A stretch of DNA of 16,829 nucleotides from CAZVYS01 sp964630755 (GCA_964630755.1 CAZVYS010000018.1:1-16829); one strand, 5' to 3'; shown: positions 6,845 to 15,865, numbered from the stretch's first letter. A program made the numbers and translations. Notes: generated from the letters alone by a model not told the origin.

Positions 6845-8492
6845 GAACAAAAGCTGCTTGACCATCGTCAAAATTGATTTGGTCAATAATTTGTAAATTG
6901 CCATTTCTGATTAGATTATTTGGATGATGTTCTTGAGTGCAGACATACAATACATCTTTTTCTGGGATATGAGTATCATCTGGCCATAAATCAGGATTAG
7001 CAGGACAAGTCTTTGAAACAAAATGCAGATTTTCTAACTGACCAATGCTGTAGTATTTAAATTTTGGGTCAATGGTAATTGATTGATCAGCTTGGGCATG
7101 CCACTTTAAAGGGCTATATTGGTTATAAAAAAGAAAGTAAATATAAGGAGTGCCGCGAACATCTGTAATAACGGCCTTGTCATACTGAGGCATTAATTTA
7201 GTTAGTTTTTGCACCAGTTCTTTATATCCTCCCTGCCATTCGTAAGGCTGATGAACTGGCATGTGAACAAAATAGGCATCTAGATAATGAGCTAGATTAT
7301 AAATAAACAAAGGCAAAAGAATGATAATAAAAAGCAACTTTAGCATCTTGAGTTTAGTTAAGGTAAAAGTCTGGTAAAGACCTAATGCAATAGTGATGCT
7401 TAATGGAGTTATCAAAAGCAAACTTCTAATGGCTGAGGGAGTTTCAAAAGTGATGGCTGAAGCAATCGGTGACAATATTATCCAGGCTATGATTAAGAAA
7501 AGTTTGTTTTTAACTAGAAAGTATAAGCCAATATAGAAAAAAGGAATACTTAGCCATAAAGCTTGGCCCATATCTGGTGCTCTGTAACGAGGTCTATTTG
7601 GATCGCCTTGAAAAAATAAAAAATTTGAATCAAAGTGAGAAAAGTATCTTTTTGAAAAATCTAATAAATATTCAACTGGACGGTTATGTAGTGCACGAAC
7701 AAGCAAGAGTGATTGATTTCTTGACTCGGAAAATTTTTGAGTCAGTCTCTGCTTAATGCCAGATTGTTGATGAACTAGGGTTATCCCACTAGCTCGATTA
7801 AGACTTTGGCCAGAAATAGATAAAACAATCCAAGGAATTGCAGTTAGTAAAAAGAAAATAGTTAGAGTTTTTTTGAAATTTATTTTTTTTCGAAAATAAA
7901 TACATAAATAAACTAGCCACATTGGAACAAATATGCGTGGTGCATGGTAAGAAAAAATACTAAAAGTAAAAACAAGTGCACTTAAAAGGGGTTTTTTATA
8001 GATAAATAAAGCAGTGGCTAAAGAGATAAAAAACAGGCCAATGTTAGCTTCAAATGCTGCTCTTGAAAAATGAATGTGCCAAGGTAAAGTAGCTAATACT
8101 AAAGAAGATAAAAAAGAGATGCTTTTTTTATTAGTTAGTTTTTTAGTTAAAAAATATATAACAATGATAGTTAAAGAACCAAATAAAGCTGAAGGGAATC
8201 GAACTGCAAATTCAGTTAATCCAAAAACTAAAACAAATGGAATTGTAAGGTAAAAATATATTGGCATTTTACCATCTCCAAATGATCTAAAAATCAACGG
8301 CCAGCTGCTACCAAATTCGTCTTTTCCTGTTTTGATTAATGAATATGCATTGTAGCCAAAATTAGCTTCATCGTTAACAAAACCAGATGGAATCGTTCCT
8401 AGTTTGTAAAATCTTAATATTGTTCCAAGAATAAAGATAAATGAAATTAAGAATAACTCAGATTTTATAAACCGAAGTATTTTTATCTTCAT
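6804..8492 (-). CDS. ArnT/PMT-like GT-C glycosyltransferase (paralog C)
   Basis: Longest paralog, 562 residues, and last gene of the large minus-strand operon. It has a short cytosolic basic N-terminus, a first span (about 12-26), FVNDEANFGYNAYS with Asp41-Glu42, GDGKMPIYFY (72-81), SRAAFEAN (143-150), QGDPNRPRYR (295-304), TPSAIRS (351-357) and W-Q-G-G-Y-K (419-424). The extended outer C-terminal region carries two cysteines (496 and 518), a possible disulfide. The segment around residues 40-160 is visibly most like paralog D (10088-11656), with identical stretches such as LTKKLT, so these two look like the most recent duplication. Its start overlaps the end of the upstream gene by 35 bp, there is no ribosome binding site, and translation is likely coupled. 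The 3' end overlaps the convergent plus-strand gene by 41 bp. Confidence 0.82.
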   Translation of the reverse strand: MKIKILRFIKSELFLISFIFILGTILRFYKLGTIPSGFVNDEANFGYNAYSLIKTGKDEFGSSWPLIFRSFGDGKMPIYFYLTIPFVLVFGLTEFAVRFPSALFGSLTIIVIYFLTKKLTNKKSISFLSSLVLATLPWHIHFSRAAFEANIGLFFISLATALFIYKKPLLSALVFTFSIFSYHAPRIFVPMWLVYLCIYFRKKINFKKTLTIFFLLTAIPWIVLSISGQSLNRASGITLVHQQSGIKQRLTQKFSESRNQSLLLVRALHNRPVEYLLDFSKRYFSHFDSNFLFFQGDPNRPRYRAPDMGQALWLSIPFFYIGLYFLVKNKLFLIIAWIILSPIASAITFETPSAIRSLLLITPLSITIALGLYQTFTLTKLKMLKLLFIIILLPLFIYNLAHYLDAYFVHMPVHQPYEWQGGYKELVQKLTKLMPQYDKAVITDVRGTPYIYFLFYNQYSPLKWHAQADQSITIDPKFKYYSIGQLENLHFVSKTCPANPDLWPDDTHIPEKDVLYVCTQEHHPNNLIRNGNLQIIDQINFDDGQAAFVLMAKPPKLQVPGQ

Positions 8493-10098
8493 AAACAGAT
8501 GGATAATTACTTTCTATTGTTTCAAGGGTGGCTTTTAAAGGCAAGGCCTCTTTGTCTTTTTGATAAAGAAGTTCAAGTTCATGATGATGCGCAATTATAA
8601 ACTTGGCATCTAGCTCTTTTATTATATTAATAGCCTTGGCTGGAGAAGAAGTTCTTAATAAAGAAATGTTTTTAGTCCAAATAGGTGGCTCAAAGCCTGA
8701 GAAACCATTAATAAACTGATGGTTAGTATCTAGAAAAAAGGAATGATAGTGAAGTCTTTGAATTTCTAAATCTGCCATCGGCATAACCCAGGTTTGAGCT
8801 GGTAACTCTAATACTACGCTTGAAGGCTGGATGGACAACCAATGATAGACGGCAGGAACTTGAGATTTAGTTTTTACTGGTTTTTGGAATAATGATATCT
8901 TTGGTTCAAGGAAAACTAAGAAAATAATTAGGATGGATAAAAATATCTGTTTTTTTGTTTTTAACTTTGTTAAAAATAATCCGACTAATAAACTTAATGA
9001 AAATAAAGCTAAGTGTGACCAGCGTTGCGGAACGCGCATTGATTTAAAACCTGGTACAAAATAGTATAAAAACCAATAAGGTAAAGGGATTGATAGAAAT
9101 TGACTATTTTTAGTTAAGTGTAAGTAGGGCCCCAAGCTTAAGATTAAGCCTGTAAAAAAAACAATGATTGAGGATAATTCAAATGAGGATTTTTTTCGTC
9201 TAGTTAAATAAATTAAACTTATTAGTCCAAAAATAGAAACTGGAAAACCCAGATAAGCTGGCCAAGGATTTTTGGGTAGTAATTTAAAAGCTATCGGTTG
9301 AAGCTGAGAGTGACTAGTGGGATATAAATATTCTAAAAAATAGGCAGACCCTGCCTTAATATCATTAAGAGATCTAGTATACTGGTATTCTTTTGATATT
9401 TGCCAATATGGCTTAAATAGATAAAATAAAACAACTAAGCTTAGTCCAAGATACTTAATTAATGAAATAAAATATTTTTTTGAAATTTTCTTTTTAAGAT
9501 AATAAACAATTGAAAATATACTTAAAGCAAAACCAAAAACATAACCTAAAAAGATAGTATTTAGAGATTGAAGCAAAAAACAAATCGAAGTTAATAATGG
9601 TTTTTTTGATAAAAAGAAATATAAACCCAAAGGTATCCAGTAGCTAGATAAAACTTGTAAATGCTCTAATGAATCTAGTCGTCCGATTGAAAATGAAAAT
9701 AATATACCAGCTGTAATACTCGGCCAGAACTTTTTAGTTATTTTATTAACCAACAGAAAGGTAAAAAATCCAGATAAGACAAAGCTTAAAAATAAGTTAA
9801 GATTAAAAGATAAAAAAGGGTTGTTAAATAGTTTAATTAAAGGCAAGGCAATTAAAGCATTAGTTATTAAGGGATCAGAAAAAGCAAGAGCATTTTTAAC
9901 CGGATAGAAAAAAGGGGCTTGAAATATCTTGGTTGGAAAATTCAATAAAGCATGGGCATTCCAGTTAGTTAAAAAGCTAATTAAAAACTCTTCTTTTCCC
10001 GCAGAGGTAAGACTAGAAAAATTAAAAATTAATGGCCAAGTTATAACAATTGAAAGTAAGATAAAAAAACTTAAACTCGCCCAGGTTTTAAGTCTCAT
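8458..10098 (-). CDS. Polytopic membrane protein, probable GT-C-like glycosyltransferase
   Basis: A 546-residue membrane protein with about eleven hydrophobic spans and a soluble C-terminal part from about residue 410. It lacks the W-D-E motif of its neighbours. After the first span it has GKEEFLISFLTNWNAHALL (34-52), then APFFYPVKNALAFSDPL (61-77). This pattern (W-N-x-H, then F-Y-P, then L-A-F-S-D/E) recurs in a group of uncharacterised bacterial membrane proteins often found in polysaccharide loci. The two Glu and the His in this first outer loop could take the catalytic role. It sits between two ArnT-like paralogs in the operon, overlapping one by 11 bp upstream and the other by 35 bp downstream, so a role in the same glycan pathway is likely. 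I cannot name the family firmly; a related PF10131-type membrane protein is one possibility. Confidence 0.6.
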   Translation of the reverse strand: MRLKTWASLSFFILLSIVITWPLIFNFSSLTSAGKEEFLISFLTNWNAHALLNFPTKIFQAPFFYPVKNALAFSDPLITNALIALPLIKLFNNPFLSFNLNLFLSFVLSGFFTFLLVNKITKKFWPSITAGILFSFSIGRLDSLEHLQVLSSYWIPLGLYFFLSKKPLLTSICFLLQSLNTIFLGYVFGFALSIFSIVYYLKKKISKKYFISLIKYLGLSLVVLFYLFKPYWQISKEYQYTRSLNDIKAGSAYFLEYLYPTSHSQLQPIAFKLLPKNPWPAYLGFPVSIFGLISLIYLTRRKKSSFELSSIIVFFTGLILSLGPYLHLTKNSQFLSIPLPYWFLYYFVPGFKSMRVPQRWSHLALFSLSLLVGLFLTKLKTKKQIFLSILIIFLVFLEPKISLFQKPVKTKSQVPAVYHWLSIQPSSVVLELPAQTWVMPMADLEIQRLHYHSFFLDTNHQFINGFSGFEPPIWTKNISLLRTSSPAKAINIIKELDAKFIIAHHHELELLYQKDKEALPLKATLETIESNYPSVYEDKNTSVYKI

Positions 10099-11656
10099 AA
10101 ATTCTAAAGACTAAATTATCGTTTAAGTCATAGATTTCTTTTAATAAATGACTCTTGTTTATAATTGACTCTGTCGGGCCAATAACCACCAAGCTTTTTT
10201 CGGGCAACAAAGAAGGTAATGATCCAAAAGTAATATTTTGAAATTCTAAGAATTCTCCTTGATCTTTTCTTACCTGGTCATTTAGAATTTGTATTTCTCT
10301 TGGATCAGTTTTTGAATAAAACCAGTAGTAAATTGAAGGTCGACCTAGCTCTCTAGTAATAAAGATCTTTTGATACTTATCTTGATTATGGTTAACATAT
10401 TGAATCATTTGCTGGTAACCATATTGCCAATGCAAAGACTGTTTCTGAGGATAGGTATGATGGTAAATAAATAAATAACGACTAAATTCAAGAATTAATA
10501 TTATCGAAACTACAATAATCAAAGGCTTTTTAAGCTTTAGTGTCCCAATAGCGCTAAAAATAGTTAATGGAATTACTAATGGCAAGCTTCTTAGGGCATG
10601 AGGAGTGGCTTTGGTTAATGCAGCTGGAACTGGAGCTAATAAAAGTAATAATAATAGAGGGAAAAGTCTTTTGTTTTTCATAGAAACTATGATGCCCCAG
10701 ATAATTAAAGGCATTTGAATCATAAAAAAACTGCCAACTGCTTGAGTTGAATGACGCGGATTAATATCACCACTGAGAAACAAAAAAGTGTCAGTAAAAT
10801 GGTCAAGGTAATGGGTGGAAAAAATAGTTAGATACTGCCAGTATCGATGGTGAGCTAGTCGTGAAAATAATTTCCCTTCATCTTCTTGAATTAGACTATT
10901 AGATTCAACAATTGGGTCTAAAGAACTAAATGCACTGGTTTCTTGAAATCTTTTAGTCACTTCTGGATCAGATAATTTAATGGTTAACGGAGTAATTAAA
11001 GATAAAAATAAAATCGTTGATAAGATAACCATTTTTTTATGTTTAATTATTTTCTTAAAATAAAATATTCCTAGGCTTAAACCCAACAAAGGCACAAATA
11101 CTCGGTTAGCATGATAGGTATACATTGATAGAGCAAAACTTGTCACAGAGAAAAATAACCATTTAGGTTTAGATAGAGATTTAATAAATAGCCAAGTAGC
11201 TAAAACTACTAAAAACAAGCCAAGGTTGGCTTCAAAGCCAACTCTTGATAACTGTAAATGCCAAGGAGAAACACTTAATAAAAACGAGGCTAATAGCGAG
11301 ATTGAATCTGATTTTGTTAGTTTTTTAGTTAAATAATAGGTTAAGAAAACAGTTAATATACCAAAAAATGCAGAAGGAAAGCGAATAGCAAAGGTGTTAA
11401 GTCCGAAAAAGAAAATTGATGGAACAGTGGCGTAAAAATATAAACTAGGTTTAAAGTCACCAAAGGATTCAAAGGCAACGATCGGAAAACTATCCCCGTG
11501 AAAATCTTTACCAGTTTTTAAGATTGAATAAGCATCATAACCTAAAGATACTTCATCCCAATAAGGAGATGGTGGATTTTGGCTTAAATTAGACAAGCGT
11601 AAAATACCAGCTATCAAAATAATCAATGTAATTAAAATTAGGTTAATTTTTTTCAT
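10088..11656 (-). CDS. ArnT/PMT-like GT-C glycosyltransferase (paralog D)
   Basis: A 522-residue paralog with the complete signature set: first span (4-20), SPYWDEVSLGYDAYS with Asp34-Glu35, GDFKPSLYFY (66-75), SRVGFEANL (137-145), SGDINPRH (295-302), PHALRS (352-357), and the outer C-terminal motif HWQYGYQQ (409-416). The C-terminus ends in VFRIYE, similar to VFRIVK in paralog E. It starts inside an ATGA overlap with the stop of the upstream GT87-like gene and has no ribosome binding site, so translation is probably coupled. Family knowledge: ArnT and PMT enzymes use the first-loop Asp/Glu for catalysis with a lipid-phosphate sugar donor. Here the donor is inferred to be made by the DPM1-like enzyme of the same operon. 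Confidence 0.83.
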   Translation of the reverse strand: MKKINLILITLIILIAGILRLSNLSQNPPSPYWDEVSLGYDAYSILKTGKDFHGDSFPIVAFESFGDFKPSLYFYATVPSIFFFGLNTFAIRFPSAFFGILTVFLTYYLTKKLTKSDSISLLASFLLSVSPWHLQLSRVGFEANLGLFLVVLATWLFIKSLSKPKWLFFSVTSFALSMYTYHANRVFVPLLGLSLGIFYFKKIIKHKKMVILSTILFLSLITPLTIKLSDPEVTKRFQETSAFSSLDPIVESNSLIQEDEGKLFSRLAHHRYWQYLTIFSTHYLDHFTDTFLFLSGDINPRHSTQAVGSFFMIQMPLIIWGIIVSMKNKRLFPLLLLLLLAPVPAALTKATPHALRSLPLVIPLTIFSAIGTLKLKKPLIIVVSIILILEFSRYLFIYHHTYPQKQSLHWQYGYQQMIQYVNHNQDKYQKIFITRELGRPSIYYWFYSKTDPREIQILNDQVRKDQGEFLEFQNITFGSLPSLLPEKSLVVIGPTESIINKSHLLKEIYDLNDNLVFRIYET

Positions 11657-12903
11657 TTATTTGGTAGTTTGATTGACAAAAATAATAAAGAGGTCATTGG
11701 AACGTATCTAAGCAATAAATAGCTGAAAAATTTTAAGGGTAATGGATAAATAATCACCAGAGCTTCTGGCAACCTAATCCAAGGAGTGGTATCAACAATT
11801 ATTAAAATCAAAGCTAGAATAATAAAGGTTAGTTGTTTTTTAATTTTTTTAAACGGAAACAGGGCAATTAAAGGGATATACCAGAGATGGAATGGTTGAG
11901 AGAATATCTTTCCGCTTAAGAAAACAGTAAATATAAAAATTAAAGCTATTTTTAAGCTAAAAACATACGGGTCAAGATGGTTAAGTTTAAAAGGTTGTAA
12001 TAAAAAGATTTTTTTTATAGTTTTAGGAATTTTTTTAAGATTGGGTCTCAAAATGGTAATTAATCCATAGGCAAGAACAGCTAATAAACATAAGGGAAAA
12101 ATAATAGTAACAACTTTGTTGGCTAAATCAGATATGGGGCCTTGTAGCTCAAAATCTGGTGGTTTGTTTAATCTAGTTTCTGTTTGAGTAAAATAATTAA
12201 TAGACTCAACTAGAAAACCAGGGAAGGAAGCATATTTGATACCTCGATTTTGATGAAAGACAAACATAACAGATAACGAAGATCTGAAAATGGCTAAGGG
12301 CAAGCCCCAAACCAGTAAAAAACTTAGAACTAGTGTTTGAAGAGTTTTTAATAAGTTTTGTTTATTCAGATAAAGATAAATAGCTGCTAAGGGGGCGGTT
12401 AAAAACTTGATGCTAGTGGATAACCAGAAGAATACCCAGGAAAGAAAGTTTTTTGATTGATAAATAATGCTTAAGGTGAGGGCGCTAATAAAAAGCCAGT
12501 CAATGCCTTCATAAAAAAAATCTTTTGCAATCATCGGAGCCAGGAAATAAAAACCTAGACTTAATTTTTTTTGAATTGGTTTAATCTTTAACTTTTTTAT
12601 GGTGTTAAAAATAAAGAAAAAAATGATTAAGTCAAATAAAAAAATCTGAAAACGATAGTTTTGATAATAATGACCAAGGCCGATATTTTTTACCATTAAT
12701 GGAGTATAGAGGACTGGAATGGTAGTTGGTGGATATTCGTAAAAATGTTTTAAGTAGGGAGTTAAGCCGCTATACCACATGTTGGCATATCTTCGATAAT
12801 CATGAAATACATCTGAATAAAACGGAGGTGGATTGAGTAGAATAACAATTCTACTGACTAAAAAAAGAATTAAATAGAAAATAAGCTGTTTGTTTTTTTT
12901 CAT
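11653..12903 (-). CDS. GT87-like polyprenol-phosphate-sugar glycosyltransferase
   Basis: A 416-residue membrane protein matching the GT87 (DUF2029, PimE-like mannosyltransferase) pattern. After the first span comes YSDVFHDYRRYANMWYSG (29-46) with Asp31 and Asp35, then the typical G-x-x-P-Y...Y-P-P run (46-59). SIKFLTAPLAAIYL, a later hydrophobic motif with a Lys before the next helix, is also usual in the family. It has about ten spans and no long outer C-terminal domain, unlike the ArnT-like neighbours. GT87 enzymes add alpha-mannose from polyprenyl-phosphate-mannose to lipid-linked glycans at the outer face. The gene is joined to both neighbours by ATGA overlaps, which places it firmly in the operon. 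Donor and acceptor in this organism are not determined; mannose or a heptose of manno configuration would fit. Confidence 0.7.
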   Translation of the reverse strand: MKKNKQLIFYLILFLVSRIVILLNPPPFYSDVFHDYRRYANMWYSGLTPYLKHFYEYPPTTIPVLYTPLMVKNIGLGHYYQNYRFQIFLFDLIIFFFIFNTIKKLKIKPIQKKLSLGFYFLAPMIAKDFFYEGIDWLFISALTLSIIYQSKNFLSWVFFWLSTSIKFLTAPLAAIYLYLNKQNLLKTLQTLVLSFLLVWGLPLAIFRSSLSVMFVFHQNRGIKYASFPGFLVESINYFTQTETRLNKPPDFELQGPISDLANKVVTIIFPLCLLAVLAYGLITILRPNLKKIPKTIKKIFLLQPFKLNHLDPYVFSLKIALIFIFTVFLSGKIFSQPFHLWYIPLIALFPFKKIKKQLTFIILALILIIVDTTPWIRLPEALVIIYPLPLKFFSYLLLRYVPMTSLLFLSIKLPNK

Positions 12904-14420
12904 AGTTTAACAATTCTGAAGACAGGCTTCCCATCTGGATAACTGATCTCGTTAATTAAATTTTTTGCATCAGCGGGTATTTCCTGAGGGGAGCCGATTA
13001 GTAATAAATTAGTTAATTCTTTATTATTCTCAATAATCCCTTTTTTGTCAGCATCAAAATTAATAGTTCTAAATAAATACTTGCTCAGGCTTCCCCAGAA
13101 AACTTTTTGCGGCTCTCTTTGTTGATAAACCATGGTAAATATATGTGGCTGGCTGTAAAAACTAGTAATAATAATTTTATCGACTTGATCTTCATATTCT
13201 TGAGCTGTTAAAGCTGCTTTTTTATAACCATACTGCCAGTCAGGAGCTGAATAGATCGGATAAGCAGTAAAGTATTGATATAGAAAAAATCCAGTGTTTA
13301 TAGCAAAACCTAAAACGATAAGTTTGTAAACCAAAGATTTTTTAACTTGACTAAGACCCAAAGCAGAAATAATAGTTAGGGCTGGCAATAAATTGTAACT
13401 TCTAATGGGATGAGGGACTTCAAAACCAATCATGGCTGGAACTGGACCAACTATTAACCACCATAATAAAAATTTAGCCCAGTAAGCTTGTTTATTTTTG
13501 AGTAAATAAATAAAGCCTAAGATTAAAAATGGAGCTTGAATTAATAATAGAGGCCCGACTTTTTTCATTTGGATTCGAGGAATATTATCACCGCCTAAGA
13601 AAAGGAACTGAGGTGAAAAGTGGATAAAATAATTTTTGGTTATTTTTGAAATAAGGTTGAGGTTAATTGACTCAGGCTCCCCTTCTCTAGTATAGAAAAT
13701 TGAGGTACCTTGAAATCGAGCCCCACTGCCAGCTAGAGTGTCTTTAGCTAAGGGAAGTAATAAAATCATTACTAGAATAGCCGCTATGGTAGTCCATGCC
13801 TTCATTTTTTTAGCAAAAACTTTTTTTCTAAAAATGGTGATGCCGCCTAAGATTAAAAGCGGTAAAAAGATTTTTGGACTCTGATAGGAATATAAAGCTG
13901 CTATAACAGATAAAGCAGCTACAATAGTTAGTTTGGGATTGTTAAAACTCTTTAGTCGGAATAAAATGGCTAATAGAATAAACATAAAAGCCAAGTTAGG
14001 TTCAAAAGCCGGTCGAGACATTAAGATATGCCAAGGAGTTATCGTTAACAAGGCAGCAGAAATAAGAGGTAGATTCTTTTGTTTGGGAATAAGTTCTTTG
14101 GTGATAAAATAAATAACTACTATCGAAGAAATTCCAGCTAGAACAGAAAGAAGGCGAACATTAATTTCGTTTAGACCAAACAAGCCAACAATCGGGGCGG
14201 TCAGATAAATATAGACTGGAGATTTATAATCACCAAAAGACTTAAAAGATAAAGGCAGTAATTTCCCATATTCATCTCTTCTGGCGTGAAAAATGGTCTT
14301 TGCATTCCAGCCAATAGCTGCTTCGTCCCAGCTTAATGAGGGGGGATTACTAGATAATTGAAAAAATCTAATCAAAGCCGCCAAGATGACAACCAAGACT
14401 AATGGCCAGTATTTTTTCAT
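12900..14420 (-). CDS. ArnT/PMT-like GT-C glycosyltransferase (paralog E)
   Basis: A 506-residue paralog and the first GT-C gene after the DPM1-like enzyme. Features in order are a first span (4-20), SLSWDEAAIGWNA with Asp32-Glu33, GDYKSPVYIY (63-72), SRPAFEPNL (135-143), GGDNIPRI (276-283), PHPIRS (336-341), PDWQYGYKKAA (393-403), and a C-terminal YPDGKPVFRIV segment. The ATG follows the upstream TAA stop by one base, without a clear ribosome binding site, so reinitiation or coupling is likely. Direct adjacency to the gene that should make polyprenyl-phosphate-sugar supports a role as user of that donor. Acceptor not known. Confidence 0.83.
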   Translation of the reverse strand: MKKYWPLVLVVILAALIRFFQLSSNPPSLSWDEAAIGWNAKTIFHARRDEYGKLLPLSFKSFGDYKSPVYIYLTAPIVGLFGLNEINVRLLSVLAGISSIVVIYFITKELIPKQKNLPLISAALLTITPWHILMSRPAFEPNLAFMFILLAILFRLKSFNNPKLTIVAALSVIAALYSYQSPKIFLPLLILGGITIFRKKVFAKKMKAWTTIAAILVMILLLPLAKDTLAGSGARFQGTSIFYTREGEPESINLNLISKITKNYFIHFSPQFLFLGGDNIPRIQMKKVGPLLLIQAPFLILGFIYLLKNKQAYWAKFLLWWLIVGPVPAMIGFEVPHPIRSYNLLPALTIISALGLSQVKKSLVYKLIVLGFAINTGFFLYQYFTAYPIYSAPDWQYGYKKAALTAQEYEDQVDKIIITSFYSQPHIFTMVYQQREPQKVFWGSLSKYLFRTINFDADKKGIIENNKELTNLLLIGSPQEIPADAKNLINEISYPDGKPVFRIVKL

Positions 14421-14421
14421 A

Positions 14422-15168
14422 TTATGTTTTAAATCTACCTAAAGATTTAACTAGTTTAATGCTAATTAGAATTGGCTCGAAAAAGTCTTTAAAAGAAAGC
14501 TTTGATTGACCAACTTGACGATCCTTAAAAATTATTGGTATTTCTTTAACTGCAAATCCTGCTTTTAAGACTCTAAAGATCGATTCCATAGAAATAGCTA
14601 GGCCTTTTTTTGAAAAAAGATTAGTTGGATCTATAGATTCTAGGGCCTTTCTCTTATAAGCTTTAAAACCTGAGCCCATATCAGTTAGCTTAATACCCAA
14701 GATTAATCTAAAAATAATGCCTGATAATTTACTAACCAAAGTTCTAAAACCTGAACGATCTGAATCACTGCCGCCTGGTAAAAAACGTGAACCTAAAACT
14801 ACATCTACTTTGGAATTGACTAGCTGCTTTAGCATCAGAGGTATGTATTTTGGGTGATGTGAAAAATCTGCGTCCATCTCGATAATGACATCAGCTTTTT
14901 TGTTTAAACAAAAAACAAAGGCATCTTTACCGGCTAAAGCTCTACTGGCTGGAGGAGTTCGATGAAGAACATCAATAAATTTTGGATATTTCTGCTTTAA
15001 CTGGTCGGCGTTTTTTTCTGAATTATCAGTTGATTTGTCAACAATCAAGGCAACATGAAGATTACTAACCTTAAGATCTAAAATTGATTTAACAATTGGC
15101 TTGAGATTGCCTTCTTCATTAAGAATAGGTAGAAATACCCAAATGTTTTTAAAACTTAATTTTCCCAT
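14422..15168 (-). CDS. DPM1-like polyprenyl-phosphate glycosyltransferase (GT2)
   Basis: A soluble 248-residue GT2 enzyme of the dolichol/polyprenyl-phosphate mannosyltransferase type, expected to transfer a sugar from a GDP-sugar to polyprenyl phosphate at the inner face. Motifs are FLPILNEEGN (12-21), MDADFSHHP (98-106, with the metal-binding D-A-D), LGSRFLPGG (125-133), DMGSGFKAYKR (163-173) and RQVGQSKLS (217-225). No C-terminal membrane helices are present, as in the short single-domain DPM1 class. Two deviations stand out: the usual Asp-Asp after the second strand reads VDKSTD (43-48), and the usual R...G-L-G-x-A stretch reads RTPPASRALAGKDAF (70-84). They may indicate a different sugar. 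The start is supported by AAAGGA eight bases upstream and overlaps the nucleotidyltransferase gene by 20 bp. Confidence 0.82.
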   Translation of the reverse strand: MGKLSFKNIWVFLPILNEEGNLKPIVKSILDLKVSNLHVALIVDKSTDNSEKNADQLKQKYPKFIDVLHRTPPASRALAGKDAFVFCLNKKADVIIEMDADFSHHPKYIPLMLKQLVNSKVDVVLGSRFLPGGSDSDRSGFRTLVSKLSGIIFRLILGIKLTDMGSGFKAYKRKALESIDPTNLFSKKGLAISMESIFRVLKAGFAVKEIPIIFKDRQVGQSKLSFKDFFEPILISIKLVKSLGRFKT

Positions 15169-15865
15169 CTTTTAAATCCTTTCTAACCATATCTAGTCTA
15201 TCAGGAGTACCCATATCTTTGGAGTAGCAGTCTGAGTAATAAGCGTAAAGTTTTTCATTTTTCTTTAGTAGCTTTGGTATTAATTGTTTTTCTAGTGAAT
15301 AGTTTTGATTAACAGGAATGTATTTGAAAATACCTGGTTCAAAAATGTGAGCTCCGGTTTTGGAAATTGGTTTAAATTTATCAGTTACGTTAGGTCTAAA
15401 AAAATTAGTAATTAAAAAATCATCATTATATTCCACAATGTCAGAATCATATGGATGATCAGTTTGGTGGACTAGAAAACTAGCTAAGCCTTTTTTTTGT
15501 TGATGAAATTGGCTAAATTTTATTAGATTTAAATTAGTTAAAACATCGCCATTAAACACTAAAAATCTTTTGTTGCCGAGAAGTTTTTGAGCATGCTTAA
15601 TAGCTCCGGCTCCCCCCATTGGAGTTGTCTCGATTGAGTAATTTAAGTGGCAGTTAAATTTGCTTCCGTCTTGAAAATAACTAGTGATTATTTTTGGCAA
15701 GTAATGCAAACCGATGACAATATCTGTAAGACGATGATGCACGCAAAGATTAATTAAATGTTCTAAAACTGGCTTATTGCCAATTTTGATCATTACCTTT
15801 GGAGCAAAACTTGTGGCTGATTTAAGACGAGTGCCTAAGCCTCCGGCAAGGATAAAAACTTTCAT
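15149..15865 (-). CDS. hddC: Sugar-1-phosphate nucleotidyltransferase, probably heptose-1-P guanylyltransferase
   Basis: A 238-residue nucleotidyltransferase that joins a sugar 1-phosphate to an NTP. Motifs are LAGGLGTRL (6-14, NTP-binding loop), APKVMIKIGNKPVLEH (21-36, with the Lys after Pro; the usual P-K-P is P-K-V here), ETPMGGAGAI (79-88), FNGDVL (104-109, metal-binding Asp107), KTGAHIF (169-175) and DMGTPDRL (217-224). Single-domain enzymes of this length include RmlA-like, mannose-1-phosphate and HddC proteins. The choice of HddC, which makes GDP-D-glycero-alpha-D-manno-heptose, rests on the two adjoining genes: a GmhB-type phosphatase and an HddA-like kinase in pathway order. It starts in an ATGA overlap with the phosphatase stop and lacks a ribosome binding site. 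If the context is misleading, a GDP-mannose or dTDP-sugar role is possible. Confidence 0.68.
   Translation of the reverse strand: MKVFILAGGLGTRLKSATSFAPKVMIKIGNKPVLEHLINLCVHHRLTDIVIGLHYLPKIITSYFQDGSKFNCHLNYSIETTPMGGAGAIKHAQKLLGNKRFLVFNGDVLTNLNLIKFSQFHQQKKGLASFLVHQTDHPYDSDIVEYNDDFLITNFFRPNVTDKFKPISKTGAHIFEPGIFKYIPVNQNYSLEKQLIPKLLKKNEKLYAYYSDCYSKDMGTPDRLDMVRKDLKDGKIKF
15177..15182 (-). promoter_or_regulatory. Shine-Dalgarno sequence of the DPM1-like gene
   Basis: The minus strand reads AGAAAGGA, then an 8-nt spacer, then ATG at 15168. It lies within the 3' end of the nucleotidyltransferase gene. It supports the chosen start, which gives the expected short lead-in before the first GT2 strand. 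Confidence 0.55.

Noticed and set aside
9929..10114. Plus-strand 61-codon open frame opposite the start of the polytopic protein gene
   Set aside because: It is antisense to a well supported start with a conserved first-loop motif and has no ribosome binding site.
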